64,000 nt of DNA from Uranotaenia lowii (Eukaryota > Arthropoda > Insecta > Diptera > Culicidae): assembly GCF_029784155.1 (NCBI RefSeq), contig NC_073693.1:231127621-231191620 (forward strand), in the 5' to 3' direction. The first letter of the stretch is position 1, and the number at the start of each line of letters is the position of its first letter. Under the pieces are notes generated by a model. That model did no database searches, was not told where the DNA came from, and worked only from the letters and a program-made list of their open reading frames with translations. A program made the translations under genes and the position numbers. Positions 34,663 to 47,147 of the stretch are shown one piece after another.

Positions 34663-36363
34663 CACATCTGTTTGATTTCTATGTTCAAGTTTTGAAATTT
34701 TGATTATTAAGTTATTTTAACAGTTTCGAAAAAGAGAAGGTTCTTAAATCTATCAACGTTAAATACAGCATTCATTTGCTAGGGTTTCTTTGGGTTTAAG
34801 TGTTATGTTAGTGAAATAAACTGAACGGAATTCATTCATGATTCTTTTGAATGTGTTCATTGGATATTGTCAAACCTACAAAATCTGGGATTAAATCTGA
34901 TTGCTTTGATGTGTTTTTTTTGCTGGTTTGTTCCGTTTGGATAGAGTGGTTCTTTTTTAAAAGTGTGTATAATGAAATGGGCCAAACAAAATTGTTTGGT
35001 ATTGGAATTTACTTAAATGAAAATTGAGTGCCACCTGCACCATGCATTGCTCGAGGGTAAAATCAGAACAAAGCATACCCGAGTTGGCGTCATCAAGTTT
35101 TTCCAAACTAAGTATTTTAATATTAAGATCTTTCAATATGAATCTTTTTGATAGTTTCTTCCTCACTACCTTAGCCATAAAAGCTTATAGTTTTTAAAAT
35201 GATAGAAAATGACGGCTGTTTTTGCGAGTCACTCATGCATGTGAATTTTCACAATTATTCCGCAAAATCTTTTGAAAGAGTTGATTCCAGATGATTTTGT
35301 AGTGGTACTTATTTTTTCTCTGTTCTTCCAATATTTATTTTCAAGAGCGAGTAATGGTGCTATATCCAAGGTCGATGACCAGAGATGATGGTGCACAATA
35401 ATCCGAAACATGTAGTTTGATTAAACTTTCAGTAAAGTAATTTTAAAATTGCAATTTGTCAATTGAGTCAATCTATACTGCAATGTTTTGGATTTCTGTG
35501 CAGAAAACCTCATAACCACCCACAGAAGGACGAATTCACAAGGAGCACATTAAATTTTAGCAACTGTGCTTCCAACGTGAAAACTTCAAACATTTTAAAA
35601 TCATGGAAACATATGGTACTGTTGTCCACGTTTCTTCCCCCCTGTGTTCCGGTTGTCTCTGCGAACACAGTGGGCCCGGCCGAGTTAAGATGAGTAGTAA
35701 ATGTACTTTTACTACTCGCCGGGATGCTGATAAGATCTGGCTGTGTATGTATCATAAGCATAAGCATTGTGTTCCATGCTTTTCGATCCCTTAGATAAAT
35801 ATTTTGAATCAATAATTCAATCTTCAATAATCTTGTTACGCAACTTTATTAATTTTCAAGTGTATAAAATCAATTTACCTAAATCAAACAGCGTCCACAT
35901 TGTTTGATTTTTTTTATTGTGATAAACAGTTTTTAAAAGAGATCAGTGACAGTTATTCACTTATTTGAGATATTAAATTTGAGACTTTTTAAAAGAATTT
36001 TTAGGACAATACACAACAATAAGGAAATGCCGGTTGTAAGTATCTATGAAAAAACTTTATCAAATAGCAAAATACAACATTGATAATATAATCTACTTTT
36101 ATGAGTTAATACTTGTTCATTTTTGAATAAAGACGACAGATAAGATCGTTGCTTTCCACATAATTCGTAAAAGATCTTAAGTTTCCAAAATTTAGAAAAC
36201 CATAAAACTTAAAAAAAAAACAACACAGGACTTTAAAATGTCAGTAAATTTAATCTCTATTTGTATTGAAAAAAATTTGAGAATTATCAATTGAAAAACG
36301 TTAGGGATATTTCAGTAGAAAAAATTTAATATTAAAAGTAGATAAAAAATTTAAAATTAAATG
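34663..36363. other. AT-rich non-coding, one Cys-containing short frame
   Basis: Opposite-strand frames at 35463-35827 overlap in a slightly less AT-rich patch (35600-35760). The plus frame at 35603-35794 has seven or more Cys but no motif I recognise. No repeat partner noticed. Confidence 0.4.
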
Positions 36364-37271
36364 TAAGGGAGAGTGGGGTATCGTGGGCCATGGGGAAACG
36401 GGGGCCACTTTTAATATCTCAGATGTGTGTTGAGATAAAAATCTCAAACCAACTGTCATCGTCGTTGCTTTGCGTGAGCATGTATTCCTATATGTTGTTG
36501 ACTGAAATACGCATCATATGCTTTTTTTATTTATCAAGCTAAAAAAAGTTAGAAAAATTTACTTACATAATTAAAAAAACACCCGCTAATTTCATCGATG
36601 GGGAACCTGAAGTGCATAACAAAAATATGCTCATACGCTTATGATCTTAGTTTTGTCATGAACTTTCACGTGGAAAAGGAATTTTTAATGAAATATCAAT
36701 AAGTCACAGAAACGCAACCAATTTGCAAATCATAGCTTGTGGGGAATCGTGGGCCACACATCTTGAATCACCTATATTTTTATGTTTTTATACACATTCA
36801 GAACTTGAAATACGTTTTAATTATCTGTAAAGTTCTCTAATGCCAAATAAAAAAATATTTTGTCCATCCTATATAAGAAATTTTGCCAAAACGTTCACGA
36901 GCCAGGTTTTGGAATCTATGCGATCATACACAGCTCTCTTTTTTATTTCATCATCTGAAATTGCTTTTGAATTACGAAATGAATTAGGAAATCACAGTTT
37001 TAGGTCAACTTATATACTTTGCATGTTATTTGGTCAATTTGGATTTGGTGGCCCACGATTCCCCACCATTTTTCAGAATCCAAAAAATATTGCTTTTTTT
37101 TAAACAGCCAGAATTTGGGGAAAATAACTTATTAAAAAATTATAAAAAACACCTTATGATACCTTGAAAATGTAGAAAACCATACCATTTTTTATTTTCA
37201 TTTTATCTCTTATAATAAAGAAGTTATGGAACAACGAAAAAAAGTGGCCCATGATTCCCCACTCTCCCATA
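36364..37271 (+). mobile_element. TA-flanked GGGAGAGTGGGG-family element, copy 1
   Basis: The element is 36366-37269 (904 bp) with TA at 36364-36365 and 37270-37271. Ends AGGGAGAGTGGGGTATCGTG and CCCACTCTCCCA are inverted. The phrase GGGGAATCGTGGGCCA or its complement recurs near 36404, 36741, 37048 and 37244, so the interior carries multiple copies of the terminal motif. Opposite in orientation to copy 2. The TA duplication suggests the Tc1/mariner superfamily. The 87-residue frame at 36840-37103 is not recognised. Confidence 0.82.
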
Positions 37272-37742
37272 CATAATAATCAATAGTAGAAATTACAGTA
37301 GGGAAAATTTCAATTTGAATTTCTTATCTTAGATAGATACTGGAATGAAAAATCAATAAAGAATCTCAGTATAGCCGATTGGACAAATTTAAACAACGTA
37401 AGAGTTTCAAATTGATTTTCGAAAATTTCAATAATGATCAAAAAGCTTACAATAATTTTGCATTATTCATACTCGTACTCATGACCGTAGGAACCGTGAT
37501 GAGGAAGGGGGCGGGTTTGGGGGTTTATCCCCCCATGAGGGTCTATCAAAAGCAAGCAAGGTATTCTTACCTACATTCAAAAATTTTTATTCTTAATCAA
37601 ATTTGGATGATGGAGGAAGGTTATTCGATAGTTACAATCTTTACTCAGAACTGATGTCAAAACCTCGAAAACTAATCTTAGTTTCAGAATCCAGCAAAAC
37701 TTTTTCAAAATTTTTCTCACTTATTTGATACTTTAAATAAAA

Positions 37743-38396
37743 CTAGCTGATCCCATACGAACTCCGTTTCGCTTTCAACTTGGAATATGTCATGAAAAGT
37801 TTGTATGAAAACCAATTGCCAAGCATTTTCCAGATGCACTTCTGAATTCATTGTTAAGTAATAATTGCAAAAATATTGGACGATCACTTTGTCTGTCGTC
37901 TGCTACTAAATTTGAAATCAGAAATCATTTGACCGTGCCAAAAAACCCCGTGTATAAATTTCGATTCGATCATTGCATAACAACGCAATTATTGCCAAAA
38001 AGCTAAACCCCTTTCGGGGGCTCTTATACAATCTTTGATGACTGAAATCGATTTCCCTTTCCTCAAAACACCCGTGTGCAAATTTTCAAAGCAATCCATT
38101 GTATAATAACGTCAATATTGCTAAAAAACAGTGAAGAATTAATTTATATGGACGACCCCTTTCGTCGACCCCTGGCAAAACATTTGACATCTGAAATCGG
38201 TTGCTCGTCCCTGAAAACTACCGTGTGAAACTAATATTGAAATGAACGATTATGATTATATGGGCGACCCCCTTTGCCGGCCCCTTACACTGAATTTAAT
38301 ACCTGAAATCCATTGCTCATCTTTCAAAACTCTCGTGTACCAATTTTCGTCTGAATCCGATGTATAATAACGACAATATCGCGTCAGTTCAGAGAT
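37743..38396 (+). repeat. TAGCTGA-family repeat, shorter relative of 41162-42445
   Basis: Opens CTAGCTGATCCCATACGAAC and follows 41162 onward almost base for base for about 250 bp. It then shows only two of the GGACGA-type units (38150 and 38262), against six markers in the other copy. It ends within a CGACAATATCGCGTCAG-like phrase. Confidence 0.75.
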
Positions 38397-40884
38397 CAGA
38401 ATCCACACAGTTCCACAATCAAAATAAAATTGTCAAGATAACTGTTTTCATAAGGAATTTTCATTGCAAGAGATCGCAGGTTTCTAATTCTGATTGTTAG
38501 TTTGATTTTAAAATTTAACCAAAGTTAGTTCGTTTGCACAATTCAGCTGAGAAAGAAATAAATTAGGTAGAACTTAGGGTAATTTTGCATTTTTTGACTT
38601 AAAAAAAACAGGAATTGATTTTGACAAATAATTGATGATAAAGAATAATGTAACTTCCCTTGAAGAAATTGCAGGGAGTTCCATATGTTATGGCGTATTG
38701 TTCAACATTATTAATATTGCAAATAATTAAGGGAACCATATTTCAAACTAAAATTTTAAACTAGGATAGAGTTTGCATTAATCCGATTTCAACCGCAAAA
38801 AAAATTTCTTTTTTTTTACTTTGGAAAAAATCAAAATTTTACTTTTTTGAAATTGATGGCGTTTTTTTTTTTTAAAAAAACTTATTGTAAGTTCAAATCC
38901 AATAAGCAAAATTCTGATGGCCAGATTATTCAGTTTAACCCGGACTAAACTGGATATTTATTTTTAAAAATGTGAAAAATTCGGTCCGACCCAGTCATCC
39001 AAAATTTTGTTGGAAATTATCCTGATTTTACCTGTATTCACTCACATTTTGTGGAAAATCAAATTTAAAATTCAAATTGCATCATTCTTATTTTAAATTT
39101 TGACGCCGAAAAAAGAAATTTTTGCAAGCTAAATTTATAAAATAAGCATTAATTTTTGGGAGCCTGAAATAAGATTTATTATCTGGTTATGTTTTTCCAT
39201 AAAAATATAATGATTCAAATGTTATATTTATTTTATTTTGTTTGAATATTTCCTGGATTTTAGTAAAATTTTCTCGGATTTTGGTTTAAAAATTTCGAAA
39301 CAGAATTTTGGCCAAATTTTGTCAGGTTTTAAATAAAATAGCACGAATTCGCCCGGCTGGATTTTGACACTCTTAAGCTAAGTTCACCAGGTTTTGATGC
39401 AAATTTTAAGATTTCAACCATCGATACTATTTTGTTAATAAAAAAATCACTTTTCAAATCCTAGTTAATATTTTGAAATATTTTAAGATGTATTTTCAAA
39501 AGTTTCCATTTAAAACGAAAAAGAATTTATATAAAAGAACTTAAAAATGAACGATCATAAAGAATTTAAAATTAATATTTTTATTTTTTCATTCGTACAT
39601 TGTTTGAGAAAAAATGTTAAAGAAAAAAAAGGTTTCCAAAACCCCCCTCATGAGTCAGTTTTTCTTACGGCCTGCTCATACTTATGCTTATAAAGTGAGC
39701 TTTACAGATTGTCGGGTTTTTATAAAATTAATTCCGATTAATTTTCAATGTTTTTTTTCAAGTTCTTAGTTTTTTTTTAAATTTAAATAATTCCCGGTAT
39801 TTGTTCTAATATTGTCCGGATAAAATTCAAGAATATTGTTAAGTTTTTTGATCAATTTTGGTAAACATGAATTATAAATGACTCATAAACAACGGTAAGG
39901 TTTAAGTTTAAAGAAATTTTTCTTAAAATTGTGCAAGAAATTCGAACTTAATTAAAATGGGAGATCTTCATTGAAAAATGTATAATTAGGTTCTGTAATT
40001 TGTTGAAATCTCGACAAAGCCATTAAAAAGCAATTTCAATCACCGTAAAAGTCTAAACATTTTTCACTGTCAACAAAATATTTTACATTCCAATCATAAC
40101 GCTTAATTCGCTGGGAACTCTTTGAATATATTGTTTATTCAATAAATAAGAGAACGTTATGATTTATTTATTGTGGGTAGGCATTCAAAATTTGCCAGGT
40201 TTTTCGGGCACACACGGGTTTTCAAAATAAAGTGAATAAATAAATCAAATTCCTCACTTAATTTTTGATTTTTTTAATGATCACTGGATTTTGCCTAGAT
40301 TTTTCCTGATTTCGTTTAAAAAAAACCAAATGATATGCTCAGATTTTGCCAAGTTTTGGAAAGAAATGGTCCTGATTTTCTCAGCCTTCATGAATGCGGA
40401 AAAAATCTGCTATACTCACTCTAAGGGGGTTTCTGAGCTTATACTTAAGTTAAACTATTAGAGGTATTATTTCAAATAGGTCCCCTAAGTTTTAATATTT
40501 CACATTTTAATTAAAATTTTCTAGCTTCTTTTTCCTTTCATAGATTTCTAGTACTTGGTATGATTAAATTTTTGTAAATTTGTTTAAATTTCCGCTGGAG
40601 AGAGGGGATGGGTGGCTCATTTGCCCCTCTCCCCTTTTAATATGGCCTTGTTCAATCGATATTAGAAAACTATCCGACGGGAAAAATAACTATAGGAATG
40701 TGTAACACGTTCGGCGCAACGCTCATTTTGATAGTTTTACCAACCGGGTCAAAGAAATTATCGGAGCGTAAAAGTGAAGAGAAAGAGAGAGCTCCAAGAT
40801 TTGCAACGCATGATGTGACGGGGCCTACCAGGAAATACACCCGTCACCCGAATATGGGTCCCATGACGACCGACGTGTCAATAC
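38397..40884. other. AT-rich non-coding with decayed CCGG-motif fragments
   Basis: Phrases such as AACCCGGACTAAACTGGAT (38938) and GCCCGGCTGGATTTTG (39351), and TCGGGTTTTTATAAAATT (39713), look like remnants of CCGGG-motif MITEs, but ends cannot be fixed. No gene recognised. A less AT-rich patch at 40580-40880 contains a 70-residue frame of no known type. Confidence 0.4.
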
Positions 40885-41160
40885 AGATGGCCCAAGATAC
40901 CCCCTATTAAGGGGCCCATGATTCCATACAAGCTATGATTTGCATTTTGGAGGCGTTTGAACGACTTGTTGATCTTTAATGAAGAATTCCTTTTTCAGAA
41001 GAAGAGTATCTAAGAAAAAACTGTGATCAATTGCATATAAGCATATTTTGTGACTAAACGTTGTGTTCCACGGCGATGCAATTTTCGAACGCTTGAACGC
41101 AAGGTATCTTGAATAAAAGAAGTCTATAATGCGTACACAGGTCAATTTTTTATATAAGTA
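40885..41160 (-). repeat. GGGAGAGTGGGG-family fragment, copy 4
   Basis: GGCCCATGATTCCATACAAGC and the following AAGCTATGATTTGCA..TTGG, AATTCCTTTTTCAG and GCATATTTTG blocks parallel the middle of copy 1 (reverse complement of about 36600-36755) and of copy 2. It is cut on the right by the TAGCTGA repeat starting at 41162. The left limit is uncertain. Confidence 0.55.
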
Positions 41161-41407
41161 ACTAGCTGATCCCATACGAACTCCGTTTCGTTTTCAACTT
41201 GGAATATGTCATGAACAGTTTGTATGAAAGTCAATTGCCAAGCATTTTCCAGATGCACTTCTGAATTCATTGTTAATTAATAATTGCAAAAATATTGGAC
41301 GATCACTTTGTCTGTCGTCTGCCACTAAATTTGAAATCAGAAATCAATTGACCATGTCAAATACCCCGTGTATAAATTTCGACTCAATCGTTGCATAACA
41401 ACGCTAA

Positions 41408-42290
41408 ACCTCTTTCGCTGGCCTCTTATACAATCATTGATATCTGGAATCGATTACCCTTCCCTCAAAACTCCCGTGTGCAAATTTTCAAAGCAATCCA
41501 TTGTATTATAACGTCAATATTGCTAAAAACATTGAAAAATTAATTTATATGGACGATCCCTTTCGTCGACCCCTGGCAACATTTGAAATCTGAAATCGAT
41601 TTCCCGTCCCTGAAAACTACCGTGTGCAAATTTTCATCCCAATCCGATGTATAATGATGACGATATTGCAAATATATTGAGAGGTTAATATGGACGACCC
41701 CCTTTGCTGGCCCCTTACACTGAACTTAATACGTGAAATTCATTGCTCGTCTCTCCAAACTCTTGTGTACCAATTTTCGTCTGAATCCTATGCATAATAA
41801 CGACAATATCGCATAAACAGTGAACAGTGAATATGGACGACCCCTTTGGCCGACCCCTGATTTTAGTTTGGATGAGTGAAATCAGTTGTTTGTCCCTCAT
41901 AACTCCTATGTCCAAATTTTCATCCCAATCCGATGTATAAAAGCGTCAATATTACTAAGATACTGAAAATTTGATATGGACGACCCCTTTTGCCGGCCCC
42001 TTACACTGAACTCGATACCCGAAATCGATTGCACGTCACTCAAAACTATCGTGTACCAATTTCCAGCTGAATACGATGTATAATAACGTCAATATCGCAA
42101 AATCACGTAACAATTGATATGGACGACCCCATTGGATGACCCCTTACACAAAATTTGATAGCTGAAATCGATTGCTCGTCTTTCAAAACACTTATGTGCA
42201 AATTTTCATGACAATCCGACGAAAAATAACGTCAACAACGCGTAAACAATATTTGTCTTGTATGGACGACCCCCTTCAGAAGGGGTCATC
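41408..42290 (+). repeat. 143-bp tandem repeat, about six units
   Basis: The marker GGACGA (TATGGACGACCCC context) occurs at 41551, 41692, 41835, 41978, 42121 and 42264, giving periods of 141, 143, 143, 143 and 143. Each unit holds, in order, a GGACGACCCC box, a GACCCCT or GGCCCCTTACAC box, GAAATCGATTGCTCGTC, AAAACT..CGTGT, AATTTTCATCCCAATCCGATG and TATAATAACGTCAATAT. An earlier partial unit starts near 41408. Units differ by scattered substitutions. Confidence 0.9.
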
Positions 42291-42388
42291 CGAAAATCTG
42301 AAAACATTTTTCATCCTTCCTGGTCCTAATGAGCATCCATGCCAAATTTCAGACCTCTAGCTCTAAAGACGGCTGAGTCTATAGAGGA

Positions 42389-42416
42389 CAAACAAACAAA
42401 CAAACAAACAAACAAA
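42389..42416 (+). repeat. (CAAA)7 microsatellite
   Basis: A perfect run of the tetramer within the 3' part of the TAGCTGA repeat. Confidence 0.85.
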
Positions 42417-42445
42417 CATACAGAAATTGCTTTTTATATATATAG

Positions 42446-43305
42446 ACTAGCTGACCCGGTGTGCTTTGCTATTTCCTACACCGCCTTTAAATAAATGAAA
42501 TTTGTAAAAATTATTTCATTTTTTTGTGGGTTCAATTTTAAATCATAGATTATTTCATCTTATTTTTGAAAGTTGAATTTTAAATTTGTTTTTCAAGATC
42601 TGAAATTTTTACTGGGTTTTTGTAAGTTTCATTAGTTCTTGAATTATGCCAAAATTTTGTACGGATTCTCCACTCTCTCCCTCTTCCAAAGCGGAGAGGG
42701 CTTACAAACTTCATTAAAACATTGTATATAACTAATTAACGTCACATGTCACGTTTGGCTGTATTAGTTTGATAAATTTTAAAGTAATGCCAAATTAAAA
42801 ATGAAAAAAAAAACAAATTCGATGTCATTTGTTAATCCATTTTCAAGTTATGCCAACAAAATTGTATAAGGGCCCCGCCTGTATTGGAAAAAGAGTGATG
42901 TCAAAATATACTAAAAGAACCAATTCTCATACTCTAATGCTTCTCCATGTGAAGTTAATTATAGGAGCCTCCTATATCCTCAATGGAAGAATGGAATGGT
43001 TTCCAATAATCATATAATCATTTCTCGTATTATCTGCTCTCCCATGCCAAATTTAGTTCCATTTGCTTGATAAATTCTCAAGTTATGTAAAACATTTTAA
43101 AATAACACCATTCCGATCTTCTCAATGGAAAGAGAGAGTGGTACCAAATATCAATGAAACCTTTTTTGTCCTCAAATACCCTTCCATGCCCAATTCGATT
43201 CTATTTGCTCGAATTGTTCTCGAGATATGAAACGAAAATTGTATGGGAGCCCAACTCCGCCCAACTTCCCGGTTTTCCCTTGTGAGATTTTATGTTTTTC
43301 ACGAT
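42446..43305 (+). repeat. TAGCTGA-family repeat
   Basis: Opens CTAGCTGACCCGGTGTGC, directly after the TA tail of the preceding member. The segment AAATTTGTTTTTCAAGATCT (42588-42607) is shared with the minus-strand copy near 55326-55345. The second half has GAG..TTATG and TGTATGGGAGCCC phrases typical of the family. A Harbinger-like MITE follows within it at 43309. Confidence 0.6.
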
Positions 43306-43620
43306 TTAGACCAAGCCCACCGGGCGTTGCTATCTCGGTCGGTATTTTAGATGGTTTGATTGGTTGCCTTTTTATCTACTTACTGATTTTCGCACCCATT
43401 GTAGCCATCCAGGTGGGTATTTTTGTTTGTTTATTTTCTGATAGCAATGACCGGTTGTGTTGCTACAGGGTTGCTACATAAACGCATCCAGTAACAACCT
43501 ACTGCTCGAATGCTATTTTTCGAATCAAGTTAGCGACTGTTGGTGCGATGATGGGTTGATAGATATGTTGCTGAATGTACTCGATTCGAGGTTTAGCAAC
43601 CATTGGTGGGCTTGGTCTTA
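43306..43620. mobile_element. Harbinger-like MITE (TTA target duplication)
   Basis: The element is 43309-43617 (309 bp). It begins GACCAAGCCCACC and ends GGTGGGCTTGGTC, each flanked by TTA (43306-43308, 43618-43620). Inner GTTGCTA/TAGCAAC pairs extend the fold. The interior repeats GTTGCTA and GCAAC several times. A 3-bp TTA duplication is the PIF/Harbinger signature, but chance agreement of three bases is possible. Confidence 0.7.
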
Positions 43621-43691
43621 AGAAACCAACGCTTTATATCTTTTACAAGATTTATTGAACAAACAAATAGACATTTTATAATATTTGTAAG

Positions 43692-45932
43692 TTAACCCTT
43701 CATTTCATGATTTTTTATTTTTTCTCGAAAAAAATCACAATAGTGCGCAATGATGAATACATGAAGGGAAAAATAATGAAAAAGTATTATTTTCACATGT
43801 TTCGGTTATTTGGCGAAAATATTAATTGTTGCAAATTTGCAACAACATGAAACGGTTACACCTTTTTGTTCTTCACACTAGACAACTGGAAATAAATGCT
43901 TATTCCTAATTTATTTGGCACTAATCATAGTTTTCGCGCAGGAACTTCGCAAATCTAGATTTCTGGACACCGTGAAAGTTGAGAATTCAGCTGGGAGTAG
44001 TTATGTATGTTGGTTATCCACCATGGGTGCATGAATTCACCGCAGTTTCTGCCTAAGTATGTGCTCACATGTATTCATAGACCGACCCCATGGCTTCGTA
44101 TGAACTGTTATGGAGTGAAGTATTGTGTTGGTGTAGGTATATTTTGGAAGAACGAGTCAATCAGGTTATTAGAGGTATTCCGGCATCCGTGTATATACCT
44201 GGCCAGCTGGAAGCTGGATAAACATTCATATAATCAGTTTTAAGAGGAAACACATCTTACCTGTCGGCCACTTATGGGATTCGAACCCAAAAGTTTTCTC
44301 GCCGATACCGGGAATCGTAACCAGCCTGGCACATCGGAACCAGACTCGCACCAGCTTATCCACTAGACCACAAAGGCTCTCGATAAATTAGCTAGGAGTA
44401 GTTATGCGATAATATACCATCTTCTGAGGAAATTATTCCTTGCGTTTGCTTGAAGGTGCTTAATGGAAAGCTTCTTACCTATACAACTGTTCTGAACATA
44501 ACCTTGAACAAATCAACACAAATCAATTCCGAAAACATATTTAAATTGGTTCTCATAAAGATCATACTCATAAATCATACCATAACTATATGCCAGTTTG
44601 AATAAACAAACTTGAGTATTGAAGAGCAAAGTCTCAATTTAGTTTTGAAAGAATGATCCAATTACAAATTACATTAAACTATTAAATATCATTTGATAGC
44701 AAAATTAAAGGAACAATAATGATTTCTTCGGATTGAGCATTAGAATATGGAACATGATTCTTAAATTAGAATTCAAACTTGAAGTCAGTTTAAGAATAAA
44801 ATAGAAATAAAAATAAAACTAAATTCAATAACAAAAAGTTTCAAATTAAAATCCACTTCCAGAGCTTTTAGGAAAAGGTTGAATAAGTATAAATAAAGAG
44901 CATTTTTCGTCGATTCATTATATGAAACGGCTCATTAGTAAAAAATAATGAGCATTGTAATTTTCTATCAAACCATTCATTCATCTCTAAGAAAAAAAAA
45001 GCAAAACAATACTTCAAATAAATTTTCAAGTGGAAAAATGAAAAAAAGTATACGTTGTTTGTTATTATTTTTAAACTCTCTGGATAAAGCCTTGTACTTT
45101 AATTTAAATCATGTTCAATATTGCAGAACTTTTGAAAATTGGTGTATGCTTATTTTGCAAGTTATGAAGGCAACTGACAATTTTTTTTATTCAAAACATG
45201 TATTTGTTATACCAACGGGCCGTGGAAAAAAAATCAAAATAATGTGTTTTGCATACGCTGAATTACAAATCCTAAATAAGTTAATTATTCGGACCCGTCC
45301 TAGTTTAAGATTTGATAAATTTTGAACTTTTAATAATATTTTTCTAGTTTTGATAACGGTTTAGAGAAAAACTTATATTTTTTGGCTTGGCAATTTTTCC
45401 TATTCCCCCCCCCCCTCCTAATACAGCCATAACGTGATAATAAATCATTAATAACGAAAACACTTTTACCGGGAAACAAATACACTGTTTAAACGATGCA
45501 AGTTTCTACACACTATGGAACCCATATAACTAGCTAGGGTACTACCGTGTTGCAAATTTGCAACAATTATTGAAAACCCAAGATATCAGAGAAAAAATAA
45601 AAAAAAATCTTAAATTTTGTATATTATGTGAATTACTTTAGTGGGAATTCGAAAATATTTTTTTTGAGTAGAATAAAAATTTCTCGATATTAATAACACT
45701 AGGTCAAAAGTATGAAAAATAAGGCTTTTTCCAGATTCCATATTTTTCAGATTCAAGTTGTTTTTTTTGTACCTTTAAACACTGAAAGTAATTTTTTTTT
45801 AATTGAACGTGATCTTGAAGTTAGAAATATTACTCCCATCGAAAAAAAAATTGACTTTTTAGCTATATGTGAAATTTAGAACTGTTTTAATTAATTGTTG
45901 CAAATTTGTAACTTTATGAAACGAAGGGTTAA
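43692..45932. mobile_element. piggyBac-like element with TTAA duplication, SINE inside
   Basis: The element is 43696-45928, with TTAA at 43692-43695 and 45929-45932. Ends CCCTTCATTTCATGA and (complement) CCCTTCGTTTCATAA are inverted, a piggyBac-type terminus. The 16-bp palindrome GTTGCAAATTTGCAAC occurs at 43828-43843 and 45549-45564, with a one-mismatch copy at 45897-45912. A 384-bp SINE is inserted at 44006-44389. The 125-residue frame at 44948-45325 shows no piggyBac transposase motif I can recognise, so the element is non-autonomous or badly decayed. The middle could also include unrelated sequence. Confidence 0.65.
43989..44406 (-). mobile_element. tRNA-derived SINE, second copy, with 17-bp target duplication
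   Basis: The SINE is 44006-44389 on the minus strand. Flanks AGCTGGGAGTAGTTATG (43989-44005) and AGCTAGGAGTAGTTATG (44390-44406) differ at one base. On the minus strand the A box TGGTCTAGTGG is intact (44360-44370), and the first B box has an inserted A (GGTTACGATTCC). The second, downstream B-box-like site GGTTCGAATCC is intact (44277-44287). Head and second B-box region match the SINE at 13065. The tails differ more. The left end is CATA/ATGT-rich, as in the other copy. Confidence 0.85.
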
Positions 45933-47147
45933 AGTGCGTGAAAACTGAAAATTTTCAGTGAATAAAATTTTGTAATTCAAAAGTTATTAACTACGGCAAA
46001 AATTGCGGCGAGACTTGTTGGATTTCGTACCGATATTGAAGTATTGAAATGTTGAACTGTAAAGGGGTAAGAAATTCATCCCAGTATTCCATTCGTTCAA
46101 CAAAAATTGTCACATTCGTCTAAGACTTTAACAAAAACTTTTTCCATCTTTGACAACTGTTTTTTCACGGAAACTTCTTTATTTTTAAAATTTGAATTTT
46201 TTGGCCATGATCTTGGAATCTTGAAGTACCGCATTGCATATTTTTAAAACCATTATGATGTCATGCGGAACATCTAAGTTAATGTTTTGAATCTCAAATC
46301 CTCTGGGAGATTTCAAAGTTCGTTCAATTAATCAGGACTGAAACTTCCATTTGTCAATAAACAATTTTGGGGTTCAAAGGTTTTTAAAATCTTTAAAATT
46401 ATTGTGAGGAAAATATATTTTTCGAGACAATTAAGGCTACATTTTTTTGTGAAAATATTTAAACTTTATTTGAAATGTAAATATTTTGTTGTTATCAAAC
46501 TGCGGGGGAAATCAATGAAGTTTAAGGTATTTTATTGGAAAATTTTATGAACTCTTCGAAAAATCATCTTAGATTTGTAAGAATTGGACGCAAAAATTGA
46601 GATTTATTGTCATTATTTCCTCCATAAATAAGTCTAAAAGGAACGAGAATCGCATTATGATGTCTTGAAATGAGAGTTACAATCAAAAGGGCTGGAAAAT
46701 TATATATTTTGCCGAATATTTTATTATACAGGTGACACTTTTTTTTAGATTTCTCATGTAGAAGTTTACTAAACGTTAATTCAAAACCTAGTAAAATTTC
46801 AATGCTTTTATTATAATCAAATTTGATTTCATTTGGAAAGCAATGAAGTTATAAATGTCCATTTGAAAAAGGGTTCGTCATTCTAAATAATCTCGGAAAA
46901 AAATATTGAAAACGCCACAAGGAACCAATTTTAAAATTTTTGAATAAATCTAATAAATCATTATATTCAGAGAAATAAACAAGCTTACGTTGAGCTTATT
47001 GTATTTTACTTAAAAACTCGGACTTGGAAAGTTGAGCTCAAATTCTGAAACATCAGCTAGGTATTGAAATTCTGATTCATAAATGTTGAAATAAGTATCA
47101 AAATTTAATTGCTAATTAGAACTTCGAGTTTAAATTTTTAATTCTAA
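45933..47147. other. AT-rich non-coding
   Basis: No coding domain and no repeat partner recognised. Only low-complexity A/T with scattered stops. Confidence 0.5.

Larger units (their letters stand above)
41162..42445 (+). repeat. TAGCTGA-family repeat carrying a tandem array
   Basis: Opens CTAGCTGATCCCATACGAAC like 37743. The middle is the 143-bp array listed separately. The end has CCAAATTTCAGACCTCTAGC, a (CAAA)n run and a TATATATATAGAC tail that runs straight into the next family member. No coding capacity. Confidence 0.75.

Noticed and set aside
41408..42290. CRISPR-like array
   Set aside because: Units repeat at full length with no short constant repeat separating unique spacers, and the source is eukaryotic.
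44948..45325. 125-residue frame as a piggyBac transposase
   Set aside because: It lies in a TTAA-flanked element but has no Asp-rich catalytic motif or zinc-binding Cys cluster that I can recognise, and composition is Lys/Phe-rich as in random AT-rich DNA.
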